NCBI GenBank assembly: GCA_020746995.1
Contig: JAGPXD010000004.1
Location: 4,030,001 to 4,094,000, forward strand
From: Plectosphaerella cucumerina
Lineage: Eukaryota > Ascomycota > Sordariomycetes > Glomerellales > Plectosphaerellaceae
Length of the DNA: 64,000 nucleotides
Direction: 5' to 3'
Shown here piece by piece: positions 55,821 through 64,000 of the stretch. Under the pieces are notes generated by a model that saw only the letters and a program-made list of their open reading frames with translations, was not told the DNA's origin and did not search any database. Position numbers and translations under genes: made by a program. Numbering within the stretch: the first letter of the stretch is position 1; the number at the start of each line of letters is the position of its first letter.

Positions 55821-57248
55821 ATGCCCTCGAAATACCTCCTTGTGTCTCTGCCGGTTGGCGTGTTCGACTCCAGCGACCGCGACGATGCCCTTTCGACCTT
55901 GGCAGCAACCGTCTCCCCAGACAATGGACGAACCCTACCCTTCAACATCCCTGATTTCAAGATCGGGACTCTCGACGCACTGGTCCAGCAAGCCGACGAC
56001 TTGACCAAGCTGGAGTCTGCTTGCAAGTCTGTTGTGGCAAAGGTGGCGGACTCGCTGCGGTCCATTCTTGACGGCGACGAGGACAAGATCAACCAACAAA
56101 AGATGGTCAATGACAGTACGCAACCGGCTCGCAACCGGCCTTGCCACCCATCAACCTCTCCCCCAGGCCATGGCTAATGCACCATCGAAACAGAGCCAAC
56201 AGACCATTACATCAGCTCATTCGCCTGGAACAAGGTCAGGTACAGGGCAGACAAGCCGATCGGGGAACTCGTCGACGTTCTGCAGAAGGTAACGGTACCT
56301 CTCGACAGCGCGAGTGCTGTGGCTGACCATACTAAAGGAGCTCGTCACCATCGACAACGACGTCAAGACCAAATTCAACCAGTACAACGGCGTCAAGACG
56401 AATCTCGCCACGCTGCAGAGGAAGCAGACGTATGTAACATGGCTGCTCGGCTTCGCGCGTCTGCCCGTTCCGAGCACTGCTAACACGGTATAGCGGCAAC
56501 CTCTCCACCAAATCGCTCGCCCCCATTGTCGACCCCGCCATCCTCGTCCAAGACTCCGAGTACCTGGAGACACACCTGATTGTCGTCCCAAAGAACGCCA
56601 AGAAGGACTTCCAGAAAAGCTACGAGACGCTGTCAGCCATGGTTGTGCCGCGCTCGGCCTCCGAAGTGGCACAGGACGAGGAGTTTGTCCTTTTCGCAGT
56701 CACTACGTTCAAGAAAACCAGCACGGAATTCCTTCAGAAGTGTCGCGAGCAAAAGTGGACACCCAGGCAGTACAAGTACGTCGCTGGCGGAAGAGAGGAA
56801 GAGCAGCGCGAGCTGGACCGTGTGGCAAGAGAGGAGAAGAAGGTTTGGGGTGAAGCACTCCGCATGGGTCGTACGGGCTGGAGCGAGAGCGTCATGATCT
56901 GGCTTCACGTCCTCACACTCCGAGTCTTCGTGGAGGCTGTGCTGCGATATGGCCTTCCCCTCGACTACGTCTCCGCGTTGGTCAAGGTAAGTCCGCCCCC
57001 TCTCTGTGCATTCTGTCTTTCCGCGTCCTGACTCGCAAAAGACCACATCGAAGCAGGCCGACAAGGTCAAGTCAGTATTGGACGCAAGCTACTCGTTCCT
57101 CGGTGGCAACGCTTTTGGTCGAGACAAGCGCGGCAGGGTCACCAAGGATGATGCTGCCTTATCATCGGACATGGCGGCCGCCGGGCTCGGTGGCGGCGAA
57201 GGGCACGAGTACACGGCATACGTGTACTACGACTTCGAGTTCCCTTGA
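55821..57248 (+). CDS. VMA5: V-ATPase subunit C (Vma5)
   Basis: Subunit C joins the V1 motor to the stator and controls reversible disassembly of the vacuolar proton pump. Five exons (55821-56115, 56194-56288, 56338-56429, 56494-56986, 57042-57248) give 393 residues, the normal size. Signatures are YLLVSLPVGVFD, FNIPDFKIGTLDALVQQAD, YISSFAWNKVRYRADKPI, LIVVPKNAKKDF, VLFAVTTFKK, RTGWSESVMIWLHVLTLRVF and VEAVLRYGLPLDYVSAL, ending YTAYVYYDFEFP. The last acceptor could be at 57041 or 57056; the former keeps five extra residues (TTSKQ) and a better match to the family spacing. The smallest intron is 49 bases. Confidence 0.95.
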
Positions 57249-57500
57249 GATGACCACGGGTTTCTCCTCTGTACCTCCGACTCTTGATGCATCCATACAT
57301 TCACCCTTGACACAACACGACACATTACTTGCATGAGGCAACGGGACACCATGGACGTGGCTGCTGAAGTGCATTGTCAGACTAGTAGTTGCGTTTGAAC
57401 TACCTGCTTTCTATCCAATGCTTCAACGCTTCCGACGGGCCAGTGACGCCTCTACAGCACCCTGACCTACGGAAATATCGCCCATCGACAAGTCGATGAA

Positions 57501-58335
57501 TCAAGCCTTGATGTCCAGAAGGCCATGGCTGTTGAGCCACTCCGTGATCTGTGCCACACACTCCTCGATCGAGGACTTGTCAGTGTGGATACGGATCTCT
57601 GGGTTTTCAGGCTCCTCATAGGGAGCCGACACTCCCGTGAAGTCCTTGATCTCGCCAGCCCTGGCCTTCTTGTAGAGTCCCTTGGGATCGCGCTGTTCGG
57701 CGACCTCGATAGGAATGTCAACGAACACCTCGATGAACGGGATAGGCTCGTCTTTGCCTTGGCCAGCCTGGTCGTGCAGCTCGCGCGCGATTTGACGATC
57801 GGCGCGGTATGGGCTGATGAAGGAGGTGAGGGCGATCGTAGAAGAGTCCGCGAAGAGCTTGGCGACCTGGAAAGGAGATGAATCCGTCAGCGTGATCCGG
57901 GTCGGCAAGTATCGTCAGGGGCCTGTGACGGAACTCACTTCCGCGATGCGACGGATGTTCTCGTTGCGGTCCTTCTCGGAGAAACCAAGGTCCTTGTTGA
58001 GGCCAAACCGAACATTGTCACCGTCCAGACGGTACGCAGAGAGTCCGAGGTGCAGCAAGTGCTGCTCCAGGGCGGTGGCTACCGTGGACTTGCCAGAGGC
58101 TGACAGACCCGTGAACCAGATGGTGAAGCCCTTCTGGCGGCGCAGCTCATTGCGCTCGCTGCGGGAGAGTGACGGGTGCCAGGTGATGTTGCTGCATTGT
58201 CTCTTAGCTGCGGAACAGACTAGCCAATTGCCTTGACCATGGTTGCGCAAGTACTGCAGCGCGAAAGCGCAATTCGGAAGTAACTGAGATATCGGGCCTC
58301 ACAGTGAAGGCACAGGGATCAACTTACGTTGCCAT
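57501..58335 (-). CDS. MET14: adenylylsulfate (APS) kinase
   Basis: APS kinase phosphorylates APS to PAPS in sulfate assimilation. Three exons (58335-58328, 58191-57939, 57866-57501) encode 208 residues. The first coding exon is only 8 bases (ATGGCAAC) before a 136-base intron, and the join gives M-A-T-N-I-T-W-H-P. The P-loop GLSASGKST is at 31-39, followed by [68 protein letters not shown] and [20 protein letters not shown], all standard for the enzyme. The length matches the fungal family. Confidence 0.96.
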
Positions 58336-58897
58336 ATTGAAGGATTGTCTGACGTAGATGCTTTGCTATACAGTATCAAGGCCGGAGAAGCTGGTGTCTT
58401 TAAAACAAAAGCCAGACGTGACCCCGCCATGGCTAGTCCCCAGGCTCAGTTGACGATTTGCGCGTTGGCGGGACGCGAGTGTCATGATTGGCTCAAATGG
58501 ATGAACTGAATCCGCCCTGCAATGACGCAAGACACTAGTTATGGCGGGACAGGTGGGGGTAGTCGGCCGATGCCGGAATGAGATGCATCAGACAGGGGGG
58601 CTTGAATGAGTAGCGTAAAAGTACAGTCTTTGGTATGTGTCGCCAGGCGTGAATACCCCTGGACATCTATGTAGAAAGCTGGGATGGGTATTCAAGCCCG
58701 GCCATCACTGGGCCATCAAAGATCACGCCGGAGGTTGTAAGAGCTATCGTGTGTGATAGTCGGCGGCACGGGGTTCATGGCATGCCCAATGTGGTGGCTT
58801 GCCAGTTGTAAAGGCCGAGATCAGCTGCAAGCTGCGAGCTTCGCCTCCGGATGCTGAAGGTCCGCGTGTGGCAGGTCTCTGCATTGGGGTTTTGTCC
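58336..58897. other. APS kinase promoter and thioesterase 3' region
   Basis: 562 bases between tandem minus-strand genes; no distinct regulatory motif recognised. Confidence 0.5.
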
Positions 58898-59906
58898 TCA
58901 GACGAAGTTGGACAACAGCTACAAAAGGTCAGTCAACATTACATCAGTAACAGACATTCCGCGTTGGCGAAAGTCGTGGGGCAAGTACGTACTCGCAGGG
59001 CATTTGAATTGGGCGAGATGAACAGCCCGGATGCCTCGACCAAGACGGCAGGTGTTTCTCCTTCGGGCACCAGTGTTTCGATGTGGCCTTCCACCCACGC
59101 TTTGCGTCCTTCAACACGCGTTGTCTTGGCCCTCAGCACAACATACTGGCCCGCCTTTGTCGGCTTGCGGTAGTTGACCTCGAGCTTCGCAGTGACCGCA
59201 ACCTTGCTGGGAAGGGCTTCGAAGCAACACCTTGCCAGTCCCTCGTCAAGCAGTGTTGCAAGAAGCCCACCGTGGACAATGCCGGGGTGACCGCAGACGT
59301 CGGTTCCGATGTGCATGATTGTCACCAGGGATTTCCCGCCCTCCTCGACCCAAGCCAGAGGCGGGACGGTCAGTCGGCCCGGTCCAGTTAGCGTGCCCCC
59401 TGTGAGGTTGTGTTGTCGGAAGGGTTCAGGGAGCTTGAGATGCGGTCGGCTTTCGCGCATGTTTGGTGTGCCCCTCAACTTTTGCGCGAGATCGCAGCTG
59501 TTGATGTGCTGTTCAACCTGCCTGGCCTCATCGTTGTCTGGTCTGTATGCCATCAAGGATTCCTCGTCTGACAGGGGCTTGAGCAGCTTGAGGACCTTCG
59601 GCATCACAGGCCCTATGGCTGCAGCAAAGCCCAGGCTTGCAAAGGCAATGCCAAAGAACGCATATCCAAGAAATTTTCGAGTTTGTGACTTCGTCTGATT
59701 CGATCGAGCTGGAATCGCGTTTGAGATGTTAGCTGTTGGTCAAAGTAGGGAGTGAGAAGAGACCAACAACCTTGCGCGGCGGTGGCATTGGTACGACAGG
59801 CAAATGCTGTCCTCGCCGGGAGATTTGACCTGACGACAACACCTGGCAGAAACCCCCTATGCTGCGCAAGGACACGCCTCGCCGAGCCAGGAAGAATTGG
59901 CGCCAT
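58898..59906 (-). CDS. hotdog-fold thioesterase, membrane-anchored
   Basis: Three exons (59906-59771, 59708-58993, 58918-58898) encode 290 residues. The N-terminus is basic and lacks acids, as in mitochondrial targeting peptides. A transmembrane segment follows at about 58-80 (FLGYAFFGIAFASLGFAAAI). The hotdog domain lies at about 150-280 with GHPGIVHGGLLATLLDEGLA, the helix that carries the usual acidic catalytic residue. It resembles fungal mitochondrial 4HBT proteins of the PaaI type. The final intron is inferred: donor GTACGT after ALR, a CTGAC branch and a TAG acceptor leading to LLSNFV*. Without it the frame reads on to a stop at 58939 with a different 14-residue tail. The substrate is unknown. 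Confidence 0.82.
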
Positions 59907-60896
59907 CGCGATATGTTGTGGTCGGTCAATCGGTACTGGCGACGACAAGTTCAGTTGCTTGTCACCAAATGCCGAGGTCCTGGGGATCCGGTTTCGTCGC
60001 ACCAATCACAACAAGCGAATTCGCGGTGGGTCAGGGGTAAACTGCTTATGTCATTGCCTATCTCGTTCAAACATCCATCGCGAACTTCTAGTCGTGTCGG
60101 ATGCCGTCGATGAGATTATGGTAGGCGTATAGCGTATGGTACCTCGTTCGAAATCTTCTGTACCGATTGCGCCGTCTTTCTTTTATTGTGAGACTTTTCC
60201 ATCGAGATAGTATCTTGTCCTCACGAGATTCATAGCCGAATTGGATCTGCTTCTTCACCGTCGGGATGTTGTCATCCGTCATCCAACCGTGATGCAAATG
60301 AACCTAGGCAGCTTGCACGTGGCTTGCACATATCGGCAGATGAGTAGCTTCAACCTGTTGTTCCAGCTCCTTGACTCTCACATGAGACTGCAAGCAAATG
60401 CTCAATCTAGGCAGAATGCGAGTGTACTAACCCTTTCATGCGGAGGCAGGCATGTATGGATACCAAACGCGCATTTCAATGGGCTGGTCATGTTTGCTGG
60501 CGGGAAACAACAGCAAATGGTCCCTCTTCGAATATGCGAGCCCTATTTGTTTGGCTCACAACGTTCCCGGTGGGAAAAATTTCGGTGCCTGCCACCTTCC
60601 TGCCACCTTCCTGCCTGCGTACCTGACCTCGCGTGCTGCCTTGGGCTCCATCGCCCTCGCACCGCCAGACCAACCTTGTTTATTTCCGGGGCCTCGCCCG
60701 CGTCGTGCTAATCCTCGTTCTCGGCACATCTCTCTCAAAATTCTAGCAACGTCCACTCAATCCCCGGGCACAAGTTGAAGCGGGCACAACCGGTTTGACA
60801 TCAACCAAGAGCGTCCAACCCGCCGCTAGAGCTGGCCCAGGCAGCTCTGGCAATACTCAAGAACCCCAGAAACACGAAAATCACCCTCAATCCACG
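59907..60896. promoter_or_regulatory. divergent intergenic region, thioesterase / unknown gene
   Basis: 990 bases without a recognisable gene. Small frames on both strands lack domains. A repeated TTCCTGCC-type motif occurs around 60595-60615. Confidence 0.45.
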
Positions 60897-62356
60897 ATGG
60901 AAGCTGCGTTCGACCACCAGGTTCGTCGAGGTGACTCCGCTGGCATGTATAGACAAGCTGACCCAAGCAGGCGCGCGTGGATGTCGGAGGTGTTATTGAA
61001 GACCTCGCTATTTTCCGCGATGTTCTTCGCTCCCACCATGGCCATATTGCATGGGAAGATAGACCCCGGACAGTCATCATTACTGCAGCATCAGAGGGAG
61101 ACCTTATGGCAATCGCCAACGCCGTGACGAGGGCAGTCAAGGCAGGCAGAGCCAGGGGACGTCTTGGTTCTACGCCCATCTTCATCTGCGAGCCCCCGCG
61201 AGATGCGATCATGGGAACCTATGTTACCCTCAAAGATGTCCTGGGAGGCTGCCGTCCAGTCATGACATCAGATGCCGACGAAACCACAGACATCATGTCG
61301 CTGATTGATGCTGTCCCCGACAAACAGGGGTTCGTCTCACGTGCAACCTCCACCCTCTTCCACTGGCTGCGAAGCCTCCACTACGTCCGAAGCCGGGTTA
61401 TCCTGCGACTGCAATTCGGATACATGAAGATATACCCTCAACCCGCGGCCACGAACATCTCTTGGCCGACTTTCTCGGATTATCTCAACAACCCGAATAG
61501 CCAGTGGACTTTGACGCCGCTGACGGACGCATCACGGGTCCTGGAATCGATGAACAAAGACCCCGACATGTTCTGGCCAACAGATCATGAACAGAAGGAC
61601 CTTCTCTTGGTCGTCTTCGAGAAAAACACGGTGGAGATTGAGCTTGACTTCTCCGGAAGTGCAGACGACGGAACATACCGTCTGCAACTTGCCGGTGGAA
61701 CAGCTTGGCTCCCGGATAACCTGGACGGGCATGGACTGGAAGTTGTGTCTTCAAGTCCCTCGCTGTAAGTCATCTTCCTGCCAAAGGACCGGTCGAGGGA
61801 CTTCGCTTTCAGTCTCCACAGACTGATGCGTCTTGGGCCAACACTTCTGCTGACACCTGGTTGTAGTTCCATGGATTGGTCATTCCGGGGCACTACCAGG
61901 CACCCCGACCGTAGTATTGCTGCTCGCCAACTGGCATGGAATCTCCAAAAGGGGGTCGCTTACTCCAAGGAGCGTATCGTCGGAGGCCGCCGTGTGCCTG
62001 TGTTCACCATCCCACGGCAGGAGACGAAGATCCTACGGACTATACTGAAACGGCCGCATCGATTCATGTACAAAGACTCCACCTGGTGCGTTGAGGTTAC
62101 CGAGACCTATACATGGTCCGGGTCAGCAATGACGGGAGATTTCGTCGTCCAATACCCCATCTCGGCTTTTCAGCATGACTGGGACGACTACCTGGGACCT
62201 CTCGATGACATCAACGATACACGACCTTGGGCCCTCGACCCAAGTATGTCGCGGATTCTGTCCGGTACCGGCGACAATGTGGAAGCTCGACTCGGCGGGG
62301 TAGTGGAATTCACGGAGGACTTGCGTCTGTTCCTGGCCAATGCGGCGGAGAACTGA
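60897..62356 (+). CDS. protein of unknown function
   Basis: Three exons (60897-60920, 60971-61764, 61867-62356) give 435 residues. I recognise no family. The first exon (MEAAFDHQ) is inferred, since the large frame opens without an ATG; the join reads Q-A-R-V-D-V-G-G-V. Visible features are a mixed alpha/beta N-terminal part (RTVIITAASEGDLMAIANAV), a hydrophobic helix (FHWLRSLHYVRSRVILRLQF), and a C-terminal part with aromatic strands (WCVEVTETYTWSGSAMTGDF, YPISAFQHDWDDYLGP). There is no signal peptide or clear membrane span. Its stop is 72 bases from that of the converging prefoldin gene. Codon use and splice sites look normal. Confidence 0.75.
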
Positions 62357-62428
62357 TGACGGGGACAGGGGGTTGTTGAAGGCCTGATGCGGCAGCATTT
62401 TCTCAGCTCATGTCATATTTCGATGTGT

Positions 62429-63097
62429 CTATGCCTCTTGCGATGACAGAACTTTCTGTCGAAGTACTAGATTACTCGTTAGACCAATTCGATGTGCGGA
62501 CTGCACCCGAGACTCACCATCCTCCACGCTCCGCACGTTGGCCGTCTTTCGCTGCACGATGAGCTCCAAGTCCTGGATGTTGTCACCGATCTGCTTTACT
62601 TTTGAATCGTAGAAGGCCTCGGCTTGTTCGTTGTCCTGAAAAACTTTGTGAGTCGACCGGTCGTTTGAGGGGACGAGAGCCAGCCCTACTTTCTCGACGT
62701 AGAAGCCCGTTCCAACATCCACAATCACACGCTTGGGGTCGGAAAGCTCTCCCCGGACGTAAAGCGAGTTCGTCAGAGGAACCAAAACATTCCGCTCATC
62801 TGCTTTCCAGTCAGCAACAGGGCACTGACCGTGACTTGCTATGAGCAGTCGATCTTACCTTCAGACGACCCGGCACGCGCCTTCACGAGACGGAGACATT
62901 CCCTGAACTTTCCCTGCACTGCGTGCAACTGGGCGAAAGAGGAGGTAAGATGCTCCAACTCCTCCTCCAACTGCTTCTTGACCTGACTGAGTTGCTGGAC
63001 GTCCAACGTCGCAAGGTTGACTGTGACAGCTGATTAGTCGAGTGGGGGGGGCCTGGGTGACTAGGGACAACATACCGGACTCTCCTCCCTGGGACAT
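62429..63097 (-). CDS. GIM5: prefoldin subunit 5 (Gim5)
   Basis: Prefoldin hands unfolded actin and tubulin to the CCT chaperonin; subunit 5 is one of its two alpha-type subunits. Four exons (63097-63076, 63020-62859, 62799-62518, 62466-62429) give 167 residues. An N-terminal helix ([20 protein letters not shown]) and a C-terminal helix ([20 protein letters not shown]) flank a beta hairpin ([28 protein letters not shown]). The final intron is supported because it restores SVED-VLRQKVL, the usual alpha-prefoldin end; reading through would add a foreign segment. Introns are 55, 59 and 51 bases. Confidence 0.93.
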
Positions 63098-63469
63098 GAT
63101 GAATAGCTCTGCGAGAACCCAACGGCCTCTCTGCGGGGCGAGACGGATTGAACGAAGCTGTGTGCAGCTTTAGTGAGTGTGGTGTTCAGTGAAGATTCCA
63201 GGCAGGGCCACTGTGTGGAGCTAGAATTGATAGGCATCATCTGGCCCACATTAACTCCCGTCGCCTTCGTGGATGTTATATAATCAGGTGGTTTCATTGA
63301 GCAGAAGCACGCTGCACGGCGGACTGACAAACGCCTCCAAATGTCTATCTGGGTATATGGCCGCGCAAGCCTGCGTTCTACACTTATCCTACATGTGATG
63401 GTGTGTGGCGGTACGGAATGTCCCGGTCCTCTGAAACATGACCGTGACGTCGTTCTGTGCGAGCCAAGT
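63098..63469. other. prefoldin 5 promoter and ProRS 3' region
   Basis: 372 bases between tandem minus-strand genes; nothing recognised. Confidence 0.5.
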
Positions 63470-64000
63470 TCACAGCCTCTGCAGCAGGCCTGCCACTGTC
63501 TTCGGCACATCCTGCAGAGGAACCTGCTCCGAGGCACCCAGCCGACGGCACTGAACCTCGCATATTCCATCATCCTTCATTGCCCTGCCCAGGACGACGA
63601 CCACTGGGTAGCCCACGAGCTCGGCGTCTCTCAGCTTCCAAGGGATAGAGGCCTTGCGGTCGTCCAGGACCACATCGACTGGTTCGTCTGGACGAGACGT
63701 CGTGATATCGCTGCACAGAGTAGCGGCTTCGGGGCCGAGGTCTGCCGCATGCAGAACTGCGACCTCGTATGGAGCAATTATACGAGGCCACATCAGCCCT
63801 TTTGAATCAGCCATGTGCTCTGTAATAGCTCCAATGAGACGCGAGACGCCAATCCCGTGGCAACCCATTTGCATAGGCACAGTAGTTCCGGACTGTGTCG
63901 CAATACTTGCACCCAAGGGGCTCGAGTAGCGTGTGCCGAGGTGGAACGTGTGTCCAACCTCCAGCGCCTTCCTCGTACTCAAATGGCCCGCTGTACACTT
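63470..64000 (-). CDS. bacterial-type prolyl-tRNA synthetase, C-terminus (partial)
   Basis: The last 176 residues of a class II prolyl-tRNA synthetase are visible; the gene runs off the right edge. LEVGHTFHLGTRYSSPLGAS is motif-rich catalytic-core sequence, and CHGIGVSRLIGAITEH is class II motif 3 with its ATP-binding arginine. The anticodon-binding domain then follows (WPRIIAPYEVAVLHAA, VDVVLDDRKASIPWKLRDAE, GYPVVVVLGRAM). The short C-terminus without a zinc extension marks the bacterial/mitochondrial type, so it probably charges mitochondrial tRNA-Pro. Confidence 0.93.
   Translation of the reverse strand, partial: KCTAGHLSTRKALEVGHTFHLGTRYSSPLGASIATQSGTTVPMQMGCHGIGVSRLIGAITEHMADSKGLMWPRIIAPYEVAVLHAADLGPEAATLCSDITTSRPDEPVDVVLDDRKASIPWKLRDAELVGYPVVVVLGRAMKDDGICEVQCRRLGASEQVPLQDVPKTVAGLLQRL

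Noticed and set aside
62429..62517. Read-through C-terminus of prefoldin 5
   Set aside because: Splicing 62467-62517 restores the expected VLRQKVL end, whereas read-through adds an unrelated segment.
1..64000. Secondary metabolite cluster, intact transposon, CRISPR array or virus-like element
   Set aside because: I looked for synthases, transposases, reverse transcriptases, integrases and spaced direct repeats and saw none; the gene content is core eukaryotic.

Overview
This window is nuclear DNA from a filamentous ascomycete, most likely a Sordariomycete. The evidence is the gene density (one gene per 1.5-2 kb), introns of about 50-75 bp with GTANGT donors and CTAAC/CTGAC branch sites, fungus-specific proteins (paxillin-like LIM protein, Nas2, Cox19, Cmc4, Nup84) and a high GC content broken by one very AT-rich islet. 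I cannot fix the genus from sequence alone. I see no biosynthetic cluster, no intact transposon and no CRISPR array. It reads as core-genome sequence with a few lineage-specific genes.

Layout. 1-13 kb: 3' end of a GH37 trehalase, prohibitin-2, a stand-alone tandem dihydroneopterin-aldolase protein, NEDD8, elongin A, tRNA-Ala(AGC), a six-cysteine secreted protein, the SWR1 subunit Vps71, TFIIF-beta and a HAD phosphatase. 13-28 kb: a small cysteine protein, a proline/serine-rich basic protein, a secreted Ser/Thr-rich protein with a PAN-like tail and a GC-AG intron, the PP2A activator PTPA, exosome subunit Rrp46, a 2.5 kb gene-poor stretch, NAD kinase and a homeodomain protein. 29-48 kb: Ran, Nas2, an SRm160-like PWI/RS protein, Dnm1, Cox19, a three-LIM paxillin-like protein, SUMO, the AT islet, Cmc4 and Nup84. 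48-64 kb: Vps37, a 2.3 kb gene-poor stretch, an F-box protein, an AT-hook protein, V-ATPase subunit C, APS kinase, a mitochondrial-type hotdog thioesterase, an unrecognised protein, prefoldin 5 and the C-terminus of a bacterial-type prolyl-tRNA synthetase.

How the genes relate. There are no operons. Many neighbours are divergent pairs sharing 0.46-1 kb intergenic regions (FolB-like/NEDD8, Vps71/TFIIF-beta, PTPA/Rrp46, Nas2/SRm160-like, Dnm1/Cox19, SUMO/Cmc4, AT-hook/Vma5, thioesterase/unknown). Themes recur: mitochondrial biogenesis and dynamics (prohibitin, Dnm1, Cox19, Cmc4, ProRS), Pol II transcription and chromatin (TFIIF-beta, elongin A, Vps71), nuclear transport (Ran, Nup84) and ubiquitin-like or proteasome functions (NEDD8, SUMO, Nas2, F-box).

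The genes most worth attention are the six-cysteine secreted protein, the PAN-like secreted protein, the unrecognised protein at 60.9-62.4 kb, and Cmc4 with its three-base first coding exon and 13-base internal exon. All splice sites were placed by eye from reading frame, splice consensus and family motifs; none is checked against transcripts.
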